Of a stretch of 64,000 bases of DNA, positions 25,582 through 35,375 are shown in pieces; within the stretch, counting starts at the first letter, position 1, and every line of letters begins with the position of its first letter. The stretch covers positions 5,903,501 through 5,967,500 of the forward strand of contig NZ_CP150269.1 of assembly GCF_037976825.1 (NCBI RefSeq), written 5' to 3'. The stretch is from Paenibacillus sp. FSL K6-1330 (GTDB lineage: Bacteria; Bacillota; Bacilli; Paenibacillales; Paenibacillaceae). The notes under the pieces are model-generated. The model worked only from the letters and a program-made list of their open reading frames with translations. It did no database searches and was not told the DNA's origin. The position numbers and the translations under genes are program-made.

Positions 25582-27951
25582 TTATTTCAACTCGGCAATC
25601 GTAACGCCATTGCCGCCTTCGCCGTAATTGCCTAAACGATGACTCTTAACATGTTTGTGTTTGCGCAAATAATCCTGAATCCCGGTTCGCAGTATTCCGG
25701 TTCCCTTACCATGTATGATGTAGATCTGCCCCAGGTTCCCCAGAAAAGCCTCATCAATGAACCGATCCACCTCGATCAGCGCTTCTTCCAGATTCGCTCC
25801 TCTTAAATCCAACTCATTCCGGATGTTGGTATCGCGAGTCCGCTTCAAGACGGTAGCATGCTGTTTCGGCGCTTGTTTGGCGCTTGCTGCCGGATTCGAC
25901 AAAAGCTCCAAATCATCCAGCGCCACCTTCATCTTCATAATGCCAAGCTGAACAACGGCTTCCTTGGACCCGGCCATTTCTACAACATGCCCTTTCTGAT
26001 TCAGGCTGGATACCCGAACCTCATCTCCTGGCTCAATGCTGCGCTGCTGCTTCGCTGAACGTTGGCCAGCCGTCTTCTTACCCTGCTGCGGTTCGGCGTC
26101 ATCCAGACGCTTTCTGGCAGCAATCAGTTTGTGCTCCTTAACCGAAGCTCCTTCCTCTTGGGCAATCTTGCGTAGATCCGCGATGATTTCCTCCGCCTCA
26201 CTCCGGGCCTTGTCCACGATCTGCCTTGCTTCCGTACGAGCTTTATCAACAAGCTTGTCCTTCTGCTCTTCCAGCTTCTGAAGCTCGTGCTGGTGACGAA
26301 GACGCAGCTCCTCCATTTCCTTCCGAACCTGCTCCGCCTTCTCACGCTCTACTTCCGCGGTGTGCCGGTTCTCTTCGAGCGATGCAATCATATGCTCCAC
26401 TCGTTGATCTTCTTCCTTCACTTCGCCACGGGCAAATTCCAGAATGGATCCCGGCAATCCCAGACGTTCTGCAATGGCAAACGCATTACTGCGTCCAGGC
26501 ACGCCTACCAACAGGCGATAAGTCGGGCTTAGGGTATTAATATCGAACTCCATGCTGGCGTTGATGACACCTTTGCGTTCGTATGCATAAGCCTTCAATT
26601 CAGAATAGTGCGTTGTCGCGATCATGCGGCAGCCCATGCGGTGGATATGCTCCAGGATGGAAATCGCCAGAGCGGAACCCTCCGCAGGGTCCGTCCCTGC
26701 TCCCACCTCATCAAGCAGCACTAGGCTCTTCGGCGTCATCTGGCTTAATATGCGGATGATGTTCGTCATATGGCTGGAGAAGGTACTGAGGCTCTGCTCA
26801 ATGCTTTGCTCATCGCCAATATCCGCGTAGATCGCATCAAATACGCACATCTGGCTGCCTTCTTCGGCAGGAATAAAGAGTCCAGACATCGCCATCAGAT
26901 TTAATAATCCGATCGTTTTGAGCGTAACCGTCTTACCGCCGGTATTCGGCCCTGTGACAATGATGGATGTATAGGAATTGCCTAATTCCACATCAAGCGG
27001 CACAACCTGATCCGCCGGAATCAGTGGATGTCGGCCTTTGCGCAGCTTAATATAACCTCTGTCATTCATTCTTGGTAGTGAAGCCTTCATTACATGGGCT
27101 AAACGAGCCTTGGCAAAAATAAAGTCGAGCTGGCCGATCAGATCCAAGTCAATGGATAGTAGCTCAGCCTGCTCGCCGACCTGGGCGGTCAGCTTCTGCA
27201 GAATCACTTCGATTTCCCGCTCTTCCCGCATTCGCGTCTCGCGCAGCTTGTTGTTCATGGCTACGATGGATTCCGGCTCAATAAACAACGTCGCGCCTGA
27301 CCCGGACTGATCGTGCACGATACCGCCAAAATGCGAGCGATATTCCGCTTTTACGGGAATGACAAAACGGTCGCCGCGAATCGTAATTAACTGGTCCTGC
27401 AGCATCTTCGCCACGGATTGCGATCGAATCATGGACTCCAGTTTCTCGCGAATGCGAACTTCTCCGCCCCGCAATTCCCGCCGGATCTGAGAAAGCTCCG
27501 CGCTTGCGGAATCCAGCACCTCAGCAGCATCGTCAATACAGAGCCGAATGGCATCTTCCAGAGGCTTCTGCTCCGAAATAAGATCACTCAAATTATAGAG
27601 GATCTCAATCTTCTCGTCCTCGTGGATCGCTGCAATAAACCGCTTGATTCGGCGTGATCCATGAATCGTATTCGACGCAGCCAGCAATTCATGGGGATTA
27701 AGCGTCCCCCCAATTCTGGCTCGCTTCAATGCGTCGTTAATATCGGTAATCCCGCGAAAAGACGGATTGCCCTTGAGCCTGTCTACGGTGTAAGCCTGGT
27801 CAGTAGCCGCAAGTAAATCCTTTACCGCCTCCAGGTCGGTTTCAGGCATTAACGTTTCAGCTCTCGCACTTCCCATGGAAGTTTGAGTGTATTGTGTTAA
27901 TGTATTTAAAATTTTTCGGTATTCTAAAGTTTGCAAAATCTTGTCATTCAA
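25582..27951 (-). CDS. mutS2: Endonuclease MutS2
   Basis: The protein has 789 residues from a TTG at 27951, chosen because GAGAGGAG lies about 11 bases upstream and it gives the usual N-terminus (NDKILQTLEYRKIL) and family length. Domains: core/lever (about 1-300), ATPase with Walker A VTGPNTGGKTVTLKT and Walker B LVLLDEVGAGTDPAEG, a long coiled coil (about 510-640), a KOW-like segment, and a C-terminal Smr nuclease domain (LDLRGANLEEAL, IIHGKGTGILRTGI). MutS2 suppresses homologous recombination and, in Bacillus, acts on collided ribosomes. Confidence 0.95.
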   Translation of the reverse strand: MNDKILQTLEYRKILNTLTQYTQTSMGSARAETLMPETDLEAVKDLLAATDQAYTVDRLKGNPSFRGITDINDALKRARIGGTLNPHELLAASNTIHGSRRIKRFIAAIHEDEKIEILYNLSDLISEQKPLEDAIRLCIDDAAEVLDSASAELSQIRRELRGGEVRIREKLESMIRSQSVAKMLQDQLITIRGDRFVIPVKAEYRSHFGGIVHDQSGSGATLFIEPESIVAMNNKLRETRMREEREIEVILQKLTAQVGEQAELLSIDLDLIGQLDFIFAKARLAHVMKASLPRMNDRGYIKLRKGRHPLIPADQVVPLDVELGNSYTSIIVTGPNTGGKTVTLKTIGLLNLMAMSGLFIPAEEGSQMCVFDAIYADIGDEQSIEQSLSTFSSHMTNIIRILSQMTPKSLVLLDEVGAGTDPAEGSALAISILEHIHRMGCRMIATTHYSELKAYAYERKGVINASMEFDINTLSPTYRLLVGVPGRSNAFAIAERLGLPGSILEFARGEVKEEDQRVEHMIASLEENRHTAEVEREKAEQVRKEMEELRLRHQHELQKLEEQKDKLVDKARTEARQIVDKARSEAEEIIADLRKIAQEEGASVKEHKLIAARKRLDDAEPQQGKKTAGQRSAKQQRSIEPGDEVRVSSLNQKGHVVEMAGSKEAVVQLGIMKMKVALDDLELLSNPAASAKQAPKQHATVLKRTRDTNIRNELDLRGANLEEALIEVDRFIDEAFLGNLGQIYIIHGKGTGILRTGIQDYLRKHKHVKSHRLGNYGEGGNGVTIAELK

Positions 27952-28107
27952 GAAGTTCACAACTCCTCTCAATCGATGCATATATTATATCGAAACTAAT
28001 ACGAATTCGCCAAGGAATCCAAAAACCTTCCACACATAACCGACGGCCCTATTGAACAAAATAAATTCTGCGTAACATTCCAGTCTTATTCTAAGGAGGC
28101 AGGTACC

Positions 28108-28467
28108 ATGCAATTTCTCGGGCATGTTGTTCGATTTATCGTTGCCGCGCTCGTTCTTATGGTTGTCGGATGGATTGTCCCCCAATTCACCGTCGGCGGA
28201 TTCGGAAGCGCCCTGTTGCTTGCACTCGTTATCGCCCTGATTGGTTGGGCTATCGAGGGCATCTTCGGCAAAAAAGTCACACCGTTTGGACGTGGCATCG
28301 TGGGCTTCCTGGTGAGCGCACTCGTGATTTACCTTGCCCAATTCATCGTTGGAGGCGTTAGCGTCTCCATACTGGGCGCCTTGCTTGCTGCACTGGTCAT
28401 CGGGATCATCGATCTGTTCATTCCGGTTTCCACCCCTTTTGAAGCAGGCAAATCCCGCAAAGAATAA
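28108..28467 (+). CDS. Small hydrophobic phage-holin-4-family membrane protein (YvlD-like)
   Basis: The 119-residue protein has four membrane segments (about 5-25, 30-50, 63-83, 88-108). It is rich in Ala, Val, Ile and Gly, with the central GIFGKKVTPFGRG loop common to the YvlD/holin_4_2 group. Despite the family name these proteins are chromosomal and not tied to lysis; a role in membrane-stress resistance is suspected for YvlD. The start ATG follows AAGGAGGCAGG. The opposite-strand frame over this interval is a shadow. Confidence 0.85.
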   Translation: MQFLGHVVRFIVAALVLMVVGWIVPQFTVGGFGSALLLALVIALIGWAIEGIFGKKVTPFGRGIVGFLVSALVIYLAQFIVGGVSVSILGALLAALVIGIIDLFIPVSTPFEAGKSRKE

Positions 28468-28551
28468 GATAGAAGAACGCCCGCTTCTGTTAGAGGATTC
28501 CTCTGAAGCCCTCTTTCTGAACGAACCGAACGGCAGCAGTATCCCCACACT

Positions 28552-28583
28552 AACCCCCTGTTAATCTAAACAGGGGGTTTTCC
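28552..28583 (+). terminator. Terminator after the YvlD-like gene
   Basis: AACCCCCTGTT (28552-28562) pairs with AACAGGGGGTT (28569-28579), followed by TTCC. It lies about 85 bp after the stop codon. Between it and the next gene (28584-28741) I see no other feature. Confidence 0.8.
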
Positions 28584-28741
28584 AGCTTCCCCTATATTAT
28601 AAAGTAAATCTATATCATCGTTTGAAACCGTTCACGTTCACCAATTTTTCATAACACGTATGTGCACCCACTCTTTTTCTGCGCTATCATAAAGATTGGA
28701 AATTATATTTCACAATTATTTCATAGTCAGGAGAGATTTCA

Positions 28742-29128
28742 GTGAAAAAAGGCATTGCTTTACTTGTTTCATGTATGCTCCTATTTGTATTGGCTGCCTG
28801 CGGTGGAGACCAGAAAGAGTCCCAGGGAGATTCAGCGATCTCGGATACTGGTGTAGCACCGGAAGCTGAACTCGTGATTAAGGGCACCAATTTCCAATTC
28901 GACCAAGAGGAATATCGTCTCAAGAAAGGCGTGCCTGTCAAGATTACTTACGAGAATGAAGACGGCAACCACGGCGTTATGATTCCTGCGCTCGGACTGC
29001 AGCTCGACCGTAAAAACAACTCAACTGTCGTTACGCCTGATGAGACCGGAGAATTCGAAGTTTCGTGTTCCATTATGTGCGGAGCGGGTCACAGCAAAAT
29101 GATGTCCAAACTTATCGTCGAAGAATAG
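28742..29128 (+). CDS. Cupredoxin lipoprotein with a complete CuA motif
   Basis: The 128-residue protein starts at GTG 28742, placed by AGGAGAG. The lipobox VLAAC (Cys 20) predicts a membrane-anchored lipoprotein. The mature domain is a cupredoxin: the first His is in NHGVMIPALG (near 81), and CSIMCGAGHSKM near the C-terminus fits the binuclear CuA pattern CxxxCxxxHxxM of cytochrome oxidase subunit II. The membrane hairpin of CoxB and any cytochrome c domain are absent, and no oxidase genes flank it. It may be an electron carrier or a copper chaperone. Confidence 0.85.
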   Translation: MKKGIALLVSCMLLFVLAACGGDQKESQGDSAISDTGVAPEAELVIKGTNFQFDQEEYRLKKGVPVKITYENEDGNHGVMIPALGLQLDRKNNSTVVTPDETGEFEVSCSIMCGAGHSKMMSKLIVEE

Positions 29129-29149
29129 TAGATCTTCCTCACGAAAATA

Positions 29150-29196
29150 AACCTCCGGATCGCCAGAGTATCCTCTGTCTAATCCGGAGGTTTTTT
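29150..29196 (+). terminator. Terminator after the cupredoxin gene
   Basis: Perfect 11-bp stem AACCTCCGGAT/ATCCGGAGGTT (29150-29192), then TTTT. The loop contains CAGAG/CTCTG. Confidence 0.88.
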
Positions 29197-29219
29197 CAGG
29201 TTCACATCTTCGCCATGGC

Positions 29220-31151
29220 CTAACGCTGATCCTGCTCAATCAACTCGATCCACTCATTATATTCAACTTGGAGCTTCGCATACTCTTCCTTCAACTTACG
29301 GTGTTCTTCTTCAAGCTGCGCAGATTGCTCCGCCTTCAATTCCTGTTCTGCCTGAAGCAGACGATATTGGTGCATGACCAGCTCATACTGTTCACCTAAA
29401 TCGGAATACTGTTGTGCCGCTTCACTCTTCTCTTCTTCCAGACGTTCATAGGCTTGGCGTGCGGATGCAATTTCCTGCTGCCATGACTGGAGCTCTTCTT
29501 CGAGAGCAAGCTTGGTTCGTTTCCACTCATCGCGCTCTGCGGCCAGCTTCTCGCTGTCCTCGGCAAGCTGTTCCCGTTCCGCCATCCCTTGCTGGTATTG
29601 CTCCTGCCACTGAACGGCGCGTTCCTCTGAATCTCTCAGCTGCTCGGCGAGTTCACGTGCGCGCTCTTCACTGGCAGCCGCCTTCTTGCGAAGCTCATCC
29701 AGCTGATTCGACACCGTATCGTATTCTTCCTCCAGCATAGCGTACAGTTTGCTGGTCTCTTCCTCTCGGACTCCCGCTTCCTTCGCGAGCTTCTCCAGCT
29801 CTTCATGGCGAAGCTGCAGTTCATTCAATTCCTCTTGGGCACTTCTACGCTCTGACATAGTCCGGTCAGCTTCGTCCTTCATGACCTGGATCTCATCCTG
29901 AAGTCCCTTCATTCCTTCTTCCAGGCTCTCGTTCGCTTCCATAAGCTCGACAATTCTCATCTCGAGCTCAGCGGTTTCCTCTTTGCGCTGATCAGCCAGC
30001 GTGCGCCAGGATTGAAGCTCGCCGCTTAGACGCTGCAGCTCTTCTTGCTGTTTGCGGGAGGTCTGATTTGCATCCACCACAAGTTTCTGCAGACGACGGC
30101 GCTCTTCCTCCGACTTGGCGGATTCCTGCTTCAGGCCCTCGAGCTCCTTCGTCAGCCCTTCGACCTTCGTTCGGAAGGAACGCAATTCCTGCGAAGAGGC
30201 CTCGGCTTGCTGTCTGGACGACTGGAGCGCTTCCTTCAGCTTGTCCGATTCTGCTTTTACAGCACCCAGTTCCTTCTCGGCGGACGACAAACGTGCTTGG
30301 AGCTGCCCGCCCCGCGTTCGCTGCTCGGCAAGCTGCTTCTCCAGCTCTTGGACGGTACTTGTATGCTTTTGCTCCATATCCTGCACCGTCTTCGTATACT
30401 TCTGCTCCATATCGTGCACGATCTTCGAGTGCTGCTGCTCCTTCAGGAGCGCCTCTTGTTTATAGGTGCTCTCCTGTTTCTTCAATTGCTCAGCCAGCTT
30501 CTCCTCGGCCTGCTTCGCAGAGGTCCGTTGACTCTGTTCCAGCTTCTCGATGGCCTGTTTATGAGTGAGCGTCAACTGCGAAATCTGCCCTTCATAGCGG
30601 CGCTTCATATCTTCAATAGACTGCTTATGGCCGCTCTCCAGCTTCTCGCGCTGCTCCTTAAGACGGGCCTCAAGCTGCTGCTTCTCCTTCAGCAGTTCCG
30701 CCACGCGGTCCGATTCCTTCTGAAGCAATTCCTTCGTACGCTCTGACTCCGCGGTTAGATTCTCCTTGGACTTCCTGTATTCCTCAGCCAGCGTAGTCTG
30801 CTCCGCCAGTTTGTGCTCCAACTGCTCCTGCTGCTGACGATGTCTCTCCTGCTGCTCGATTTGAAGTCCTTGCACCTTGGCAAGCTCCGTACGCAGTTCA
30901 TTTCGCTCGGCCGTCATCTGCTTGGCCTCATTCTGAAACTCCAGCTTCTGCAAAGCTTCTTCAGCCATATGTACTGCAGCTAGGACGGCAATGCGCGGGG
31001 TATCCAATCGAGAGTGCGCCTTGGATATGGTACGCATGCGATCATCTACATAATTCGCTACCTGTCTGGTATAATCACTGCTACTGCCAACGAGTTTATA
31101 GGAAGTTCCGTAGATATCTACGGTAACGCTTTTACGGTCCGATGTAGTCAA
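29220..31151 (-). CDS. zapA: ZapA-type cell division protein with a giant coiled-coil extension
   Basis: The protein has 643 residues, starting at TTG 31151 (AAGGAGGG upstream). Residues 1-70 are a normal ZapA domain (VTVDIYGTSYKLVG, YVDDRMRTI, AVLAAVHMAEEALQ), which binds FtsZ and bundles protofilaments. The remaining 570 residues are an almost uninterrupted coiled coil rich in Glu, Gln, Lys, Leu and Arg, with no membrane segment. Ordinary ZapA is about 85-110 residues. The extension could space or crosslink the Z-ring. Position downstream of pheT matches zapA (yshA) in Bacillus subtilis. Confidence 0.88.
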   Translation of the reverse strand: MTTSDRKSVTVDIYGTSYKLVGSSSDYTRQVANYVDDRMRTISKAHSRLDTPRIAVLAAVHMAEEALQKLEFQNEAKQMTAERNELRTELAKVQGLQIEQQERHRQQQEQLEHKLAEQTTLAEEYRKSKENLTAESERTKELLQKESDRVAELLKEKQQLEARLKEQREKLESGHKQSIEDMKRRYEGQISQLTLTHKQAIEKLEQSQRTSAKQAEEKLAEQLKKQESTYKQEALLKEQQHSKIVHDMEQKYTKTVQDMEQKHTSTVQELEKQLAEQRTRGGQLQARLSSAEKELGAVKAESDKLKEALQSSRQQAEASSQELRSFRTKVEGLTKELEGLKQESAKSEEERRRLQKLVVDANQTSRKQQEELQRLSGELQSWRTLADQRKEETAELEMRIVELMEANESLEEGMKGLQDEIQVMKDEADRTMSERRSAQEELNELQLRHEELEKLAKEAGVREEETSKLYAMLEEEYDTVSNQLDELRKKAAASEERARELAEQLRDSEERAVQWQEQYQQGMAEREQLAEDSEKLAAERDEWKRTKLALEEELQSWQQEIASARQAYERLEEEKSEAAQQYSDLGEQYELVMHQYRLLQAEQELKAEQSAQLEEEHRKLKEEYAKLQVEYNEWIELIEQDQR

Positions 31152-31349
31152 AATTGTGCCCTCCTTCTATTATGTGTAGATTCTATGATGTCTGAAATGG
31201 TCTATTCTCTACATTCATTATATATGAGATAACATCTGTAGACGAACCTCAAGAAAACAGACCGAAGTTTGGTATATGATAACACAGTTTTGTGCTTATA
31301 ATTATGTACCCTGCGGGCGTCCTGATGCAAATCCCAGTTCAATTTAGAG

Positions 31350-31396
31350 CAAAAAAGCCCGCATCGAATCCCTGATGTAATGGATTCGATGCGGGC
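31350..31396 (-). terminator. Terminator after pheT
   Basis: Perfect 15-bp stem GCCCGCATCGAATCC/GGATTCGATGCGGGC (31396-31357 on the minus strand), then six T residues. It separates pheST from zapA. Confidence 0.95.
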
Positions 31397-31410
31397 GTTC
31401 ACAATTCCTG

Positions 31411-33861
31411 CTATTTTCTTAATTCTGCGCCAAAAGTTTGCTGAAGGGCAGCAACCGCTTTTTCCGTGACGCCGGCAACCTCTTCATCGGTCAGCGTCCG
31501 TTCCTGATGGCGGTACGTCATGGAGATGGCAACACTCTTCTTACCCTCTCCAAGCTTGCTGCCTGTGAAGACGTCAAATACCTGAATCTGCTGCAGAAGC
31601 TCACCAGCATTCTCCTTGATCACTTGAATCAGGGAGCCGGCTTCAACCTCCTCATTCACCACGATGGCAAGATCGCGTTCCATACCCGGGAATCTAGGCA
31701 AATCGCGGTAAACGACGCGGGCGTTAGTCAGATCATACAGCGGCTTAAGGAGAATCTCGGCGGCATAGGTATCTTCCAAATCCAGCTCCTGCTGGGTCTT
31801 CGGATGAATTTGTCCCAGTACACCTAACAGCCGCTTGTTCTCGCCTTGACCCGCATATACGGAAGCGGAACGTCCCGGGTGGAAGCCCTCCGGTCCGTTG
31901 GCCTCGTAAGTGATCTCTTCTGAGCCAATTCCAAGGTAGTCGAGCACCGTTTCGAGCGCCCCCTTCAAATCGAAGAAATCGACCTTGGCCGGCTGAACAT
32001 TCCATTGCTTGCTGCCTTTGCGTCCCGTCAGCAGCAACCCGAGAACAGGGCGCTCCAGCGGCTGCTTCGTCAATGTCTTCTCATGCGTATGAAACAGGTT
32101 CCCTATTTCAAACAGGGCCAAGTCCGGCTGCTTGCGGTTATGGTTGTACACCGCGATATCCAGCAGCTGCGGAAGCAGGCTGGTGCGAAGGACGCTGCGG
32201 TCCTCGCTCATTGGCATGGCCAGCTTAACCGCCGTGCCATCTGACGACAGGGAGGTGAACATTTCCGCTTGCTGCGGATGGATGAAGGAATAACCCAGAA
32301 CCTCCTGGAATCCGCTATGCGTCAGCAAACGGCGAAGCGAGCGGCGGATGGCCTGAGCGATGGTCAATGAACCCGGTGTCGTCGGACCTTCAATCGCCGT
32401 TGTCGGGATATTGTCGTATCCATACAGACGGGCCACCTCTTCAATGAGGTCTACGTCAAGCACGATATCGCCGCGTCGGGAAGGCACTTGAACATCCACC
32501 ATTCCTTGGCCCGAATCTCCGCAAGGGAAATGCAATCGGGCGAAGATCGTTTTTACCTCAAGCAGGGACAGCTCCGTTCCCAGATAACGATTGAGCTTCT
32601 CCAGCGACAACGTAATCACGGTAGGCTCGTTGTCCGCACTGCCTGCTTCGACGATTCCCTGATGGACAGCGCCTCCGGCATATTTCGCCATCAATGCCGC
32701 TGCACGGTTCAGTGCAGGGATAACTGCGGCAGGATCCACTTCCTTCTCGAAGCGGGAGCTTGCCTCCGAACGCAGTCCGAGCTGACGGGATGTTTTGCGG
32801 ACGGTACCGCCATCGAACTTAGCCGACTCCAGGAAAATATTGACCGTGCTGTCCGTTACTTCGGAGTCCAGCCCGCCCATAACGCCAGCCAAGGCTACCG
32901 GCTTGCCCCCTGCTGTAATCACCAGCATATGCGGCTCCAGGCGACGCTCCGCGCCGTCCAGCGTTACCATCGTTTCCCCAGCTTCAGCCATACGCACATG
33001 GACCGCGCCATCCTTCAGCTGATCTGCATCAAAAGCATGCAGCGGCTGGCCATATTCCAGCATCACATAGTTCGTAATATCCACGATATTACTGATCGGG
33101 CGCACGCCCGCTGCCATCAACCGATTCTGCATCCACAGCGGAGAAGGACCGATCTTAACTCCGGTAATATAACGTGCCGCGTAATGGCTGCACTGCTCGT
33201 CAGCCCCGATCGTAACCGAGATATGATCGGCTGCTGCATCTTGAACCTCCAGAATTTCCTTCTCCGGGTTCGGAAGACTCAGCTCGCGCCCCAGAATGGC
33301 GCTCACTTCGTAAGCTGCTCCCAGCATGCTGAGACAGTCAGAGCGGTTCGGCGTCAGATCCAGCTCCAAAATTTCATCGTTCAGACCCAGCACATCTTCA
33401 ATTGGTTTACCGATCTCCGTCTCAGCCGGAAGTACCAGAATCCCTTCCTGCAGCTCTTTAGGCAGCAGTTTGTCATTCATGCCCAGTTCCTTCGCCGAGC
33501 AGATCATGCCTTGGGAGAGCACGCCGCGCAGCTTGGCCTTCTTGATATCCATACCGCCAGGCAGCTTCGCGCCAACAAGCGCCACCGGCACCTTCTGGCC
33601 AGCATCTACATTTTTGGCTCCGCACACGATCTGGAGATCTTCCTCCTGACCCGCATCCACGATACATACATTCAGCTTGTCTGCGTCAGGATGCTTCTCT
33701 TTACTCTTGACGTAGCCTACGACCACTTTGTTAATGCCTTGATTCCGTTTCTCGATCACATCGATTTCAATACCAGCCGAAGTAATACGGCTTGCCAAAT
33801 CCTCTGAGGTTACGCCTTGGAGCGAAATATAATCGGACAACCAATCGGTTGAAACTCTCAT
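31411..33861 (-). CDS. pheT: Phenylalanyl-tRNA synthetase beta subunit
   Basis: The 816-residue protein is the long subunit of the (alpha-beta)2 enzyme. An N-terminal tRNA-binding EMAP-like domain (about 40-150: VGYVKSKEKHPDADKLNVC) is followed by the B3/B4 editing domain, the B5 domain, the catalytic-like core (about 480-690) and a C-terminal ferredoxin-fold anticodon-binding domain (RDLPRFPGMERDLAIVV). It supports Phe-tRNA formation and hydrolyses Tyr-tRNA-Phe. It follows pheS with a 29-bp gap and shares its T-box leader. Confidence 0.98.
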   Translation of the reverse strand: MRVSTDWLSDYISLQGVTSEDLASRITSAGIEIDVIEKRNQGINKVVVGYVKSKEKHPDADKLNVCIVDAGQEEDLQIVCGAKNVDAGQKVPVALVGAKLPGGMDIKKAKLRGVLSQGMICSAKELGMNDKLLPKELQEGILVLPAETEIGKPIEDVLGLNDEILELDLTPNRSDCLSMLGAAYEVSAILGRELSLPNPEKEILEVQDAAADHISVTIGADEQCSHYAARYITGVKIGPSPLWMQNRLMAAGVRPISNIVDITNYVMLEYGQPLHAFDADQLKDGAVHVRMAEAGETMVTLDGAERRLEPHMLVITAGGKPVALAGVMGGLDSEVTDSTVNIFLESAKFDGGTVRKTSRQLGLRSEASSRFEKEVDPAAVIPALNRAAALMAKYAGGAVHQGIVEAGSADNEPTVITLSLEKLNRYLGTELSLLEVKTIFARLHFPCGDSGQGMVDVQVPSRRGDIVLDVDLIEEVARLYGYDNIPTTAIEGPTTPGSLTIAQAIRRSLRRLLTHSGFQEVLGYSFIHPQQAEMFTSLSSDGTAVKLAMPMSEDRSVLRTSLLPQLLDIAVYNHNRKQPDLALFEIGNLFHTHEKTLTKQPLERPVLGLLLTGRKGSKQWNVQPAKVDFFDLKGALETVLDYLGIGSEEITYEANGPEGFHPGRSASVYAGQGENKRLLGVLGQIHPKTQQELDLEDTYAAEILLKPLYDLTNARVVYRDLPRFPGMERDLAIVVNEEVEAGSLIQVIKENAGELLQQIQVFDVFTGSKLGEGKKSVAISMTYRHQERTLTDEEVAGVTEKAVAALQQTFGAELRK

Positions 33862-33890
33862 TGTCTATTCACTTCCCTTTATCGTTAAAA

Positions 33891-34925
33891 TTAGATCCGC
33901 GTGAATTGATTCAAGAATGCTGTATCGTTGTTGAAGAAGTGACGGATGTCATCCACGCCGTATTTCAGCATCGCAATCCGCTCAACCCCCATACCGAAAG
34001 CAAAACCGCTGTACTTCTCAGGGTCATAACCGCCCATTTCAAGCACCTTCGGATGAACCATGCCGCAGCCTAAAATCTCAAGCCAGCCTGTTTGCTTGCA
34101 TACGCGGCAGCCACTGCCGCCGCATCTTACACAGGATACGTCCACTTCCGCGCTCGGCTCCGTGAACGGGAAGAAGCTTGGACGCAGACGGATCTGCGTG
34201 TCATCGCCGAACATCTCCTGCACGAATTGCAGCAGCGTCCCTTTCAGATCACTCATGCGAATGTTCTCGCCGATGACCAGGCCCTCGATTTGATGGAACT
34301 GGAACGAATGCGTCGCATCATCGTCGTCCCGGCGGAATACACGGCCCGGGCAGATGATTTTGACAGGCGCTTTCCCATTCATCGACAGCATCGTCCGGGC
34401 TTGCACCGGGGATGTCTGAGTACGCATTAGCAGATCTTCCGTCAAATAGAAGGAATCCTGCATGTCGCGTGCCGGGTGATTCTTCGGCAGATTCAGCGCT
34501 TCGAAGTTGAAGTAGTCCGTTTCCACCTCAGGGCCTTCCGCTACCTGATAACCCATCCCGATGAAAATATCCTCGATATCCTGGATCACCTTGCTCAAAG
34601 GATGGACCGCGCCTTGGCTGAGCTTGCGGCCCGGAAGAGTTACGTCCACCTTCTCTGCACGCAGGCGCTCTTCGGTTTCCTGCTGCAGGAACGCTTCCTG
34701 CTTGCCGGAGATGACTTCCTCGATCGCGCCCCGAACGTCATTGGCCACCTGGCCGATAACGGGACGCTCTTCTGCACTCAGCGCTCCCATTCCGCGCAGG
34801 ATTTCCGTCAAGGCACCTTTTTTGCCAAGGTATTTCACCCGCAAATCATTCAGCTGCTGCGGATCGGTAACATCCTGCAATTGCGCCAATGCTTCCTGCT
34901 TTAATGCTTCTAATTTTTCCTTCAT
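33891..34925 (-). CDS. pheS: Phenylalanyl-tRNA synthetase alpha subunit
   Basis: The 344-residue catalytic subunit starts at the ATG at 34925, which gives the standard N-terminus [13 protein letters not shown]; a GTG 12 bp upstream lacks ribosome-binding spacing. The N-terminal coiled-coil arm (about 1-85) precedes the class II core with motif 2 ([20 protein letters not shown]), the zinc-like [12 protein letters not shown] and motif 3 ([14 protein letters not shown]). It activates phenylalanine with ATP. Confidence 0.98.
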   Translation of the reverse strand: MKEKLEALKQEALAQLQDVTDPQQLNDLRVKYLGKKGALTEILRGMGALSAEERPVIGQVANDVRGAIEEVISGKQEAFLQQETEERLRAEKVDVTLPGRKLSQGAVHPLSKVIQDIEDIFIGMGYQVAEGPEVETDYFNFEALNLPKNHPARDMQDSFYLTEDLLMRTQTSPVQARTMLSMNGKAPVKIICPGRVFRRDDDDATHSFQFHQIEGLVIGENIRMSDLKGTLLQFVQEMFGDDTQIRLRPSFFPFTEPSAEVDVSCVRCGGSGCRVCKQTGWLEILGCGMVHPKVLEMGGYDPEKYSGFAFGMGVERIAMLKYGVDDIRHFFNNDTAFLNQFTRI

Positions 34926-34973
34926 AGCTATTCGCACACCCCTTTGTAAACTCCATCATCGTACTGAAAACAA

Positions 34974-35275
34974 AAAAGGCCTCTCCTCCCAAAAAGGGAC
35001 GAAGAGACCGTGGTACCACCCTTGTTAACATGCATCATACCCTAACCAAGGCGGTAAAAAACCTTAGGCCCGAGTATGCCTCACCATGCTCACTTGACCG
35101 ACGTAACGAATCGGACCCGTTATCCCCTACTGACCGGCACCATGCCGTGTTCAAGGAACTGCTCCGGAGCGAACTTCACTAGCCTGTTTCTATAGGGACA
35201 CTCTCAATCCACGGCATCCCTTCCCTGTAAAGAGGCACTAGCTACTTTTCTCCATCCACGCATTTATTACATATG
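34974..35275 (-). promoter_or_regulatory. T-box riboswitch of pheS-pheT
   Basis: The minus strand carries AGGGTGGTACCACGG (35023-35009) and a downstream terminator, GGTCTCTTCGTCCC pairing with GGGAGGAGAGGCC, then TTTTTTG (to 34974). Within stem I the segment GAAGTTCGCTCCGGAG (near 35180) places TTC, a Phe codon, where the specifier lies in comparable leaders. Uncharged tRNA-Phe is expected to promote readthrough. Confidence 0.95.
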
Positions 35276-35291
35276 CAAATATATAGGGTTT

Positions 35292-35320
35292 ATTATATGC
35301 AACCTTTCGGGATATGGCAA
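35292..35320 (-). promoter_or_regulatory. Promoter of the pheST T-box leader
   Basis: Minus-strand TTGCCA (35320-35315), a 17-bp spacer and TATAAT (35297-35292). Transcription would begin just upstream of stem I. Confidence 0.75.
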
Positions 35321-35375
35321 GTTTCATTTCCCCATTTTAACCCCATCTCACTGATTTTAATCGTGATCCCTGATC

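Noticed and set aside
28108..28467. Holin-family gene as a sign of prophage
   Set aside because: No lysin, capsid, integrase or other phage gene is nearby; this family is commonly chromosomal.
27985..28548. 187-codon minus-strand frame opposite the YvlD-like gene
   Set aside because: The plus-strand frame at 28108-28467 has a strong ribosome site and encodes a classic four-helix membrane protein. The opposite frame has Asn/Asp-rich shadow composition and no start signal.
30045..30746. 233-codon plus-strand frame opposite zapA
   Set aside because: Leu-rich shadow of the Glu/Gln/Lys coiled coil on the other strand.
32488..33807. 439-codon plus-strand frame opposite pheT
   Set aside because: It lies wholly within a well-conserved synthetase gene and has no start signal; it is a codon-bias shadow.
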